Assembly: GCF_028453695.1 (NCBI RefSeq)
Contig: NC_135777.1
Span: 16,047,714 to 16,111,713, forward strand
Direction of reading: 5' to 3'
Length of the DNA stretch: 64,000 nt
Source: Augochlora pura
Lineage: Eukaryota > Arthropoda > Insecta > Hymenoptera > Halictidae
The notes under the pieces were generated by a model. It saw nothing but the letters and a program-made list of their open reading frames with translations, ran no database searches and was not told the DNA's origin. The translations under genes were made by a program, and so were the position numbers. Shown one piece after another: positions 12,201-22,600 of this stretch (the stretch's first letter is position 1; each line of letters begins with the position of its first letter).

Positions 12201-15200
12201 TATAAGGGTTGATTGATAGAACATTGTGGGAGCATTCGTTCGAACCATGAAGAACCAGATCGGAACGCATTCGTGATCCGAGGAGTTATCGCTACGAAAC
12301 CTTGGATGGAAAACAATTATGTACACAGTGTCGATGACAACGCATTCAAATTAAAGGACGTTAACTAGAACACTATTGTAGGAACATCTAAGAACAAAAT
12401 CAAGGTGTGTTTCAGTCATCTAAACATGATCAAAAATTCACATAACGTGTGAGTAACAACTACCAACTTACAGTAGAAAACTCAAACGTTTCTAAGTGGA
12501 ATGATAGTCACCGGGGGGGCTAAGTATACTGAAGGACAGATCTCCTAATGAGATCGAACAATCGTCAATCAAGGAACGTTTGTTGCGTTTGATCTCTCGA
12601 CAAGATCAATGGAACGCAATAAATAGACAAGACAAAAAGGGGGACAAGTCGTTCGTGACAGGAGGGCACATGGCTACCTTCTCGATCAATTCTATACACG
12701 CGAGGAGGTCCATTCCGAAGTCAATGAATTGCCAGACGATACCCTCTTTCTTATACTCCTCTTGCTCGAGGACAAACATGTGGTGGTTGAAGAACTGTTG
12801 CAGTTTCTCGTTGGTAAAGTTGATGCAAAGTTGCTCGAAACCGTTATACTGAAGAACGAAATGCCGTGTAAAGTGTCCAAACAATTGCAACCGACCCCCG
12901 AGTCTAACAGGGTAACGTTCGCGTTAATACATTCGCGAATTCCACCTTCGTGACGGTGTGCGATGATGGGTGATGTGTATGTGTTATTTCGAAGAAGTCG
13001 ATGACCTTAACTGTAGTTTTCTAAATTGATTTCTTTAGTTGTATAGTTTTCTAAATTGATTTTCTTAACTGCATAGCTTTCTAAATTGTTTTTTTAGCTG
13101 TGTAGTTTTTTAAATTGATTTTCCAAGCTGTATGGTTTTTTAAATTGAATTTTGAGCTGTATAGTTTTCTAAATTGATTTTCCTATCTGTATGGTTTTCT
13201 AAATTGATTTTCCTAGCTGTATAGTTTTCTAAATTAATTTTTTAACTGTATAATTTCCTAAATCGTCTTTCTTAATTGTATAGTTTTAACTGTATAATTG
13301 TATATATGTTGTTCATATTCCGTGTGTTTTCCAAAGTATTATAGAAGTTGTTTTACGTATTCGTGTTTGTATCATTTCTGTATCATTAAATCACGTTGGC
13401 GATCATTTGCTTCACGAGCCACAATATTCTTTTTAAAATTCTCTGCCTCTTTCTCTCTTTAGCAGTACCAACGATTAAGAATTACTTAAAATTGTTCGAA
13501 AAGTATGATAATAATCCATAGATTTTTATCTTAATCTTTATTCAACCTGTTCAGTCTTCTGAAATTATTATTTAAAGAATTGAAAAGCCTATGAACAGTA
13601 GATATAAATAAATCTATTATAAAAATCTTGACAGAAATTAAATATATATGTGTCCTTTCTCTTAATAACTTTGGCAAATAAAAATTAGTATAACAATGGT
13701 ATTAAATTGTTTCTGTCTGCACAATTTTATACATTAACTAATTATTTCTCCCGCAAAACCCGTAAGATTTGTAGTTCAGCGATAAGAATATAAGAGAGAG
13801 AAAGAGATAACAGAGAGCAATGACGTTCGAAATGAATCGCCAACGATGATCGCTGTAACGAGTGTATTGGTCGCACGTGTCAGAGTAAAACTTACGTCGA
13901 AGATCTCAAAACCAGCAATATCCAGTACACCAATGAAGTGCTGTCTCTTCTGTTTGGTATCCAGGGTCTCGTTACACTTCTTCACCAGCCACTTGAACAG
14001 CCTGTCGAACATGGCCTTCGACATGGCGCCCACGGAGTACGTGACTTGATCCTTGTTACGACCTTGGGTGACGAACTCGTTACCGACCTTGATCCTCGGC
14101 TTCAACAAGTTCTTGTACAGATCTTGACAGTCGCAACCCAGCAACTTGGCGACACGTTCACCTTCCTGTTTCGATCATTCGTGTCAGAAGAAATGCTCAG
14201 CGATTCGTTAGGATCACATTTTGCGTGCGAACTTAACGACGATTTATCGTGACTTTGATCAACAAAATTAGGCGATCGTGTTAGGGAGAATTAAGGACGT
14301 ACTTGAAAATCGATTTCTCCTTCCACGTAAAAAGAAATGAAAAATAAGGGAATTGAAGATTTTTTTTGTTTAAATAAAAGAGCAAACAGGAAAGAGTAAA
14401 GTAGCTCGATGGTTTTAGAGTATCGGATAAATAGAGATTCATTATGGATTCAGAGGTGTGGTCAGATTGACGAGGATCGCAAGGCGAAGGTTTTACCTCT
14501 GTGCCATCAGCCTCAGCCTGTTCCTCACGACCCCTTTGCTTGAACTTCATGCCACCCATGTGCATGACGGAGGCGGTGATTTTGTAGATGTCGTCCTTCT
14601 CTTCCTGGGTGAAGCCCAGCACGTCGAAGGCTTGCTATAGTTATAAAATGCTAGTTAGTAAATGCTCCAGGTGCTTTCGTAACAGAAGTGCTCGACAAGC
14701 AGAATAGACGTTTCTAAAGAAGCGAACGTTTCGTTTCCGCTCACGGATTTCTTGAAAAGCGAATCGTTCGTCGAGCCATCGGAAACGAAGCGTTCGCTGT
14801 CGCACACTACCGTGAACAAGTAACAGGCACTTCTGGTACGCAGGATACGTCGATCGTTAAGTGTGAAAATGCTGGGTTGTTATCAGAGGAAGCACACAAA
14901 GACGACACAAAGAAGCGGGTGAAACCGAAGCGTAAAGGCGGGCTCCGTTTCCTGGCGGTTTTTGCTTCGACGAGAATTAGAAGAGCCGAGGTTTTGCGCG
15001 CGATTACATACGCCCAAGCAGGATAACGCAAATGGTCTCATGTTTCTACTAATTTCACGCCGCAAGCTGTCTTCCGTAAGCCGACGATACACACTTGCCG
15101 CGTAAGCTGCGAGAAGGCCGCGCGTATTTTAACAAAGCCAGAGAAAGCTGAAGCAACGTTCGTATCGCATAACTACGTCTCACTAAAAAAAAAAAAAAAA

Positions 15201-18200
15201 AAATTCGTCTTCGAATCGACGCGGTGGAAAATCGACAAATCTATGAAAGTGCTAATAAACCCGAAAGGTTTTTAATGAAAAATAACACGGGATGGTCGAG
15301 AGAAAAAAAAAACGACGAAGGAGGACTCAGTGTTCCGTTCTGTTTCAATCGCCTTTGCATCGGTGCGAATGGCCTCCTTCGTTGCCGTGAACACTATATA
15401 AGTTCCGTGCCACTGTGTGTTACATTTACACCGTCTCGGCTATAGTTCCCGAAGAGGCACCGCTTTCTTCAGGTTCGCCGATAACCATCCGTGGGAAATG
15501 AACCGCTTCTCTAGGGAGGAACTTCAACCGACCTGCGAGAATTTCCATCCCGAGGCTGCCCCTCGCTTCAAGCGGAATCATTTTCTAGTACAATGTTCGT
15601 CACATTTATCGGGATCGGAAGGTCAACTCACTACCGTGCTGATCTCTTACGAGAATACATTCTAATGACTCTCTCAGGGGGACCTATCGACTGACACCTC
15701 TTCGCAGTTATTACGTACACGTGATGAAATTTCTGCGTTCTGTGAAGATCATCGATGAACACACGAAAATGTTGCGAAAATTTTCATGGACGATTTTAAC
15801 TGGTTGTTACCGCTGACTCGAAATATTTATATACAAATCGAAAAGTGTCGTGAACGCTCGCCGAAAAGTCGGTCCAGTAATAAATATCTCAAAGTGTCAG
15901 ACAATCGGTTTCGATCACAGTTTCGTACAGGGATCCAGGTTAGAAACTGGATGGTAACTATGAAAAAATAAATGGAACGTCAGCTAAAAAAGAAAATCAG
16001 AGTTTCGGTGTTTTATGTACATGGAGTCCCAGTCGACGAATAGTAACGAAGAAATTTCGATGTTGGCTTCGGCGACAACGCGTAACGGTATCCGGCCGTT
16101 CGTGATACTTTACAACGTGCCGTTGCAACGAATCGTTTCAACGCTGAAAACAGATTTATCGAAATAATTCAACGCGTTGTATTAATTGTAAGACGTATCT
16201 GGAATTGTCGCGATGTTTAAAGTTAGTTTCGATTTCGTGGAATTTCTTTGTCAACTTCGGATCGAATGTGGTTCGTTACTATTTCCTAGTTATGTCCGCA
16301 CAACTAAAGGGAAAATCGTAGAAAAAACTCGATCGAATGTCGATCGTTTTAGAATCTAAGTACACAAGATAAAGAGAGATAGACAGAGATAGAGATAGAG
16401 AGAAAGTGAAACGAGGGTGAGTTGTGAGAGAATACAGTAGTGATTGAGGGGGTTTGGGGTAACCAATCGGATCTAAGGATCGATATCACAAGGACTTACG
16501 TCCGTCAGTTGACATTCCTCTCCGTCGTCGACGTTGGGGATCGTGATTTTTCCTTGTGAGACGTTCACATAGTCGTATATGTTGTTGGATAAGAAACACA
16601 TATCTGCGAAGCATTGCGAAGAACACAGATTACGACGGCGAAACAATTCGATCACGGTTGCGCCACTCGACGGTGCCTAAAAAGATCACCGGACGTCCTT
16701 AGGGTCGCCCCAACGATCCTCTACCCTAGACACGTTCCCGCTGCTCCGAGAAACCTCGATCAACGATCGGTTCGAATCTACGGTTGATGTTAATAATCGA
16801 GCTGCGGCGGCTGTGCTGGCAAATTGCTGGCGCAGAGATAGTGTGATAGAAAGTGAAAAAAAAAAAAGAAAAGAAAAAAAACGTTATGTCGGAGCTGATC
16901 GGGGAGCGGGTACCCTGGGGGCTTTACATTTTCCTCGAGTCAAATGTCCGCGAATCGAATCATGCTCGTTTGATCCCCCAATCCCCCCGCATCCCGATTG
17001 CGGCGGCAGGAAGCTTTCGCAGGCGGGGCGCGAGGGGGTTACGAAAACCTCGGTCCGATCTTTCCACTACCCAGAGTGCTCCGGAACGATAGAAATAATC
17101 CGAGAGACTCCGCGGATCGTCGTGAAGGTAGTCGAAAGTCCGCCGAGGCCTCCAACGCACCCTGGGATTGGACTTACGTCCGTCTCCTCCATGTCTTCTC
17201 CGTCGTTGACTCCAGGAATTCTGGTCTTACCCTGGCTAATGTACCAATAGTCCCCGATCCGGTTGCTCAGTAGGGTTAATTCTGCATTATTTTGCTCGGT
17301 ATAAGCTGGCTGCTTTACGAGCGACTATATCATCGAAGCGTATCACTTTGCAATCGCTCGCGACCGCGTGTCGCGGCCCTTCGCTTCGTGTCGGACCTAT
17401 CGAAATACTCGGGCGAACTCGACGGTACACGGTCGACGACCGATTTAATAATAACCGTGGCAGGGTGACGACGGGTTACAGTCGCGAGTGATTGCAACAT
17501 GATGCACATGAAAGAGAAAAAAGAACAACAAATGCACAGATTATTTGCGACAGGTAAAATGCTGAAAGAAGAAGAGCGATAGAGAGGGAAAACAGAAAAA
17601 GAAACCAGGGTGAGAGAGAAATAGAAGAAAGTATAGATCGTTGAATGAGAAGCAGAGAGACGACGAGTTCTGTAGTCGTAAACGCTTTGTGTCTCTACGT
17701 TTCTGTGTTTCTGTGTGCGTGCTTTTTTTTTGCGTGTTGGTGGTGGTCGTGTGATACGTGCTTGTCTCTGTGTGCTGTTAAACTAGATTTGGTTACGGTT
17801 TAATAGAGAATGGCGTACCGATGTGCTGAAGTAGACAGACAGACAACAGAGATAGAGACAGAGAAAGTGATAGAGAAATAGTAACACAGAGAGAGAGAGA
17901 TAGAAATAGATAGATAGAGAGAAAAAGAGAAAGAGAGAGAGAGAAAGATACGGCAAACAGCAGAAAAATCTGGACACAAAAACGATACTGCACATAACAG
18001 ATGAAAAGATAGTGGAGGGGGAGAAGATGTATCGTTGGATTCATAGACAGAAGAAACAAACAGCTCGTCTCGAAGAGCATCTCGTTTTGTCGTTTCAAAC
18101 AATAGGATGGACACGGTGATAAAAGACAGAATTTGCAACTCGTCGAATATGATTTCAATAAAAATTGCATTTTTTCCGGATCGGCGAACTATTGCAGTTG

Positions 18201-19634
18201 CACCGAATCGAAAACGTTCGGACACATTAAGCCTTTGCACTCGAGCGATAACTCTGAGGCACCAGCAAAATTATTCTATCACACGTTGCAAAATAATTTG
18301 TATATTAAAAAAGTTTTGAAAAATTGTTAACAGCGAAACTGTTGGTATGAGTCACAAGAATCAAGTTCATACATATAAAATACATTTTGTCACATGAAAT
18401 AGAAATATTATAAGCCTGAGAAATGATTTTAGATTTAGAGGTGAAACGGCTCCGAGTGCGAAGGGTTAATTCCCGTGAATTCTGTCGTTTACACTATGCT
18501 TGTTACGTTTAGGTGAACGATTCGACCTCGAATACATCGCGTAGTAGAGTGCTTGGCCGGTCAAAGGGAAGCACTTACATCGGTAATCAACAGTTCTTCG
18601 CCATCATCGAGGCCGGGGATTGTCGTCTTGCCTTGCGACACAAAGTAGTAGTCATGGATGTTGTTGGTCAGCAGCAACATCTCTACGGGTGACCAAAAAG
18701 GAAACAAAAAAAACATGCGGGCGTTAACTACGTGTGTCAGAGTGCCATGTTTTCCTGTGGCTTTCCCCTGGGGCTTGTTTCACAAGTTCTATAGCTTGTC
18801 CTGGTCTCTTTGGACGACGATTTCGTCAAAGAAATCGTTTGGCGGGGACGTCGGGGGTTCGGGTCACAGGTGGAGCTGTTTTACGAAACTCTTTCGGCCC
18901 TGTTCCCCTTTAATTGCCCTTTCCTTGTCGCAGTTTAAATGATTAAATAATTAATACGTAAAACTTCCATTAAAAAATGTCTACACAAATCGACGGACGA
19001 TTAAATCGAATAACGTTACTTTCTAAATCAAAAGCTATTTCCGTGTAAGTTTGACAATGATAAAACTTTGTTTAGCGATCAAAATTCTGCGAAAACAAAA
19101 GGAAAGATTGACAATTTAAGGGTACAGCGTGTGTTCAGGGAAACAATACACGGTACAGTTTTCTCACGTACCGTTCACCGAGCTCCTCTCGGTTCGCAGG
19201 GGGGTTCGATTAATTACTCAAGGAGCGTCTTACACTGGAACAACCTTGTCGCATGAAGACAGGTGTTCCCTTATCGGAGGGATGCGGGGTGAGGGGGGGC
19301 ACACATACTACCAACATAAACGGGACGGTATTTCGGTGGTGGGGCGCAGAGGGTTGGGTATTAGAACGAAAAATGTATAAACGGAATCCTGGCGTTCTCT
19401 TCTCTTTCCTTCAGGACATCAAAACCAAACGTGTCGTCTAACTTTACTTCTGTGTAAAACTGAACAACCATCAAACTCAAAAGAAGGGGGTAGTTTGGGG
19501 GACACAAAAGACTTAAAAAGAAAGAACAACCAAAGAAGCCACAAAAAGGGATGTATGAATCGTGAATAGAGCAAAAAGGTGGATTGGAAAGAAATGTGAA
19601 AGACGATGAGAGATAGATAGATAGATAGAGAAAT

Positions 19635-19665
<31 letters not shown>

Positions 19666-22600
19666 AGTGTGTGAGAGAGTGGGGAGTGATGCGTAGCCCT
19701 GGCATGATCGTCAGGCTCTTACGTCGGTCAAAGTACACTCCTCGCCGTCATCGACATTTGGGATTGTGGTCTTGCCCTGAGAAACGAAGTAGTAATCTTG
19801 GACGTTGTCCGACAGGCAGCACATCTCTATATCGAACGGGGATCAGAACGGTGAGAAGTCTGATAAAACAGGATAAGAGGGTCCACGCAACGATCGACCC
19901 GCGGTGGTATACGGGTCGGACGTGATTAAACGGTAAAACCTCAAGGAGTTAAAAAGGTTCCACTGCAGTCTCTATCACACTTTGCTCCTAATCACGGATT
20001 TCATATTTACAAGAGAACTAGGAGAATCGCTAATGCCGCAGACACGTTGCTAACTTAGACAAAATGAAACCATACGCACGATGCAACAATAAACTTGACG
20101 TATTTTTTGACCGTCCTTTCCGGTCTCTGTTAATCATTACTTTTGACAATATAGGCTGCGATCTAAGCAAGCAACGTTCTGTCGAATTGATTCTAGCAAA
20201 GGGGGACAATGAGATTACTTGTTGTCCTTCATGGTTCTCCTCCCCTAAATACAATATGTATATACTTGCCGAGTCTAAGGGCTCGAGGCTGCTTGGACAA
20301 ATGCTTTCCATTATTAGATTCGACTTTATATTGTTTGATATACCGATCGATCTGTAATCATATATTCAAACAACCTTACCCTTTAATCCTTTCACGGAGC
20401 CGGACATCATCTGGTAGAAGATGTGGTAAGAACGCTCCAAAGTCTGCTGGGAGATGACACGGGCTTTCTCGAGCAGATCTGCGCGTAACAGATAACATTC
20501 TTTCTTTATAGTGATTCGATTCTAAGGGCGTCGAGGTTTTCATACTGTCTCGAAGTTGTTTGTATCGGTGTTTCGAGAACGGTGCACGCGTCGATTGCTA
20601 AATAAGACGCGATGCATCTGTCGCTTGTGTAATCCCGTATGGCGCGTAATGCCAATCGAAACGTTAACACGACGATCGAACGGTAAAAATATCGACGCGC
20701 GAGCCAAAGCCAACTACGTTTCTTCCTAAATGTGTTATGCCTACGCGGACGTATTACGCGAAACAGATTGCATGATCGTCGAAACGTTCGAATGACGATC
20801 ACGGATGCTTTACGGCCGAAAAATATATTGCAACCCGACGAATTCTTTAAATAGATACTTACAGGTCTCGATATCAGCACCGGCCAGCTTTCCAGAGGGA
20901 CCGAAGTGAATACGGATGAATTTACCCTATTCACCAAGAGAAACAGAATAAAACATTATTGTTAAAGTTAGCACAGCTGCGACAATACTATCGTAGCCTC
21001 ATTTCCAGCAGAAATCACTGACACGCATCAAAAGGCTCATTAAAGAATTAAATCGACTCTACGAGGATTATGTCGCTGCTTATTTTTAATATTTTACTGT
21101 TACACGGCGCAATTTAAAAATCAAAACTGAATTTATCATTATTTAATCTCAAATTTTGAAAATATGGCCGCCTCATTTTTTGGACATTGGCCGGATCAAC
21201 TTCTGCAGATATAAAAACACCTATAAAAATATATTCTTATATAATATATAATTACCTAATAAAAATATCAATATATATATTTGTGTCCTAAAAAAGGGCA
21301 ATGGCAGGTATTGGATAAACATTGTGAAAAGACAATTGCTCGTTAGACTCAAAATCTTATATCGATAATTTATAAAATATTTGCGAGCTTACGTCAATAA
21401 AATTTGTTCGAATCATAAATTAATATGAAATGAAATAAAATTGTAATGTAAAGTTCTACTTTCTGCTTTCTGAACGATTGTTCATGTATTGTCGGATGTC
21501 GATGCACAGGTAAGTGAAAAGCAAACTTACGAAACGAGAGGAGTTGTCGTTACGGACGGTCTTGGCATTACCGAACGCTTCTAGTACGGGATTGGTCTGT
21601 ACGACCTGATCTTCCAGGGAGCCCTTCTTCTGAGCGGAATCGTCAACCTTCTTGGTCGAGGCACCGACGGTAGCGAAGTACGCAATTACCTTCTTCGTGT
21701 TCTCAGTCTTTCCGGCTCCAGACTCACCGGTGATCAACATAGACTGATTTTCACTGTCTGCAAACGAACACGGAAAAATTGAGCATCGTGCGTGTTTTTT
21801 GTTTCAGATTTCCGGACCGTAGTCGCCGATAGTTGCGACGTTAACCTTGCCGAGATCGAGGAAGATCAAAACCCAGATTAAATATACACAGATTGACGGA
21901 ATCTTCTCTAAATCCTCATCTCGGTTGATCTTTTTTTAAGCGGAATCTTGCCGAGATTATTTGACGATGCAAAATTAAGAAAATATGCAAACTGTGAAGT
22001 TGTATGCATAATTTTTCGATTTTTGTCGGAGAATTTGAGAGAATATACATACGTTACTGTACTATATATTATGATATAATAGCGACAATGATGACTAATG
22101 AAGGAAAATTTATGCCCTTGCTATACTATGCCTTTACTTTATCTTCAGGTATAATTGATTTTACATTTATCGAATAAGAGATGTTAAATATTTTAGTTAG
22201 AACATAAACAAAATCAAGGTATAGAGAAATTGAATATGTCTTATTCGATAAGTATAAAATTAATTAATGCCCAAAAATCAATTCGTTACCCGGCAGTAAC
22301 CGGTTCCTCCACCCTACGTGTTGCTATTTTACGGAATTACTTAAAAATTTTGACTCGACGAACTTAATGATAATTAATAAATTAACATTGCAAACGGCCA
22401 ACTTAGTGAAAAAAAAATAAGTGTTCAATGGAATCTTAGTGTCGCGATCTCTGCAAGGTTGAACCCGGCACTGATTGCATACGTACTGGTCAACATGTTT
22501 ACGTAGGCTCCGTCAGAGATGGCGAAAATGTGAGGTGGCACTTCGCTACGTCTTTTACCTCGGTATAATTTTGCGCACCTCGTGGTGTACACAGGGAATC

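Larger units (their letters stand above)
6471..12677 (-). other. Mhc introns within the relay cluster
   Basis: Introns 6471-7690, 7862-9204, 9376-10674 and 10846-12677. The second and third are homologous to each other (tandem duplication). The last carries a MITE-like element at about 11369-11605. No other coding segment was seen. Confidence 0.6.

Noticed and set aside
16740..16800. tRNA-like T-arm sequence GGTTCGAATC
   Set aside because: The flanking bases do not pair into a T stem and no acceptor or anticodon stem is found.
17793..18240. Minus-strand open frames rich in Ser, Leu and Phe
   Set aside because: They are translations of the GA/CT microsatellite between exon-7 copies. The same applies to 19361-19738.
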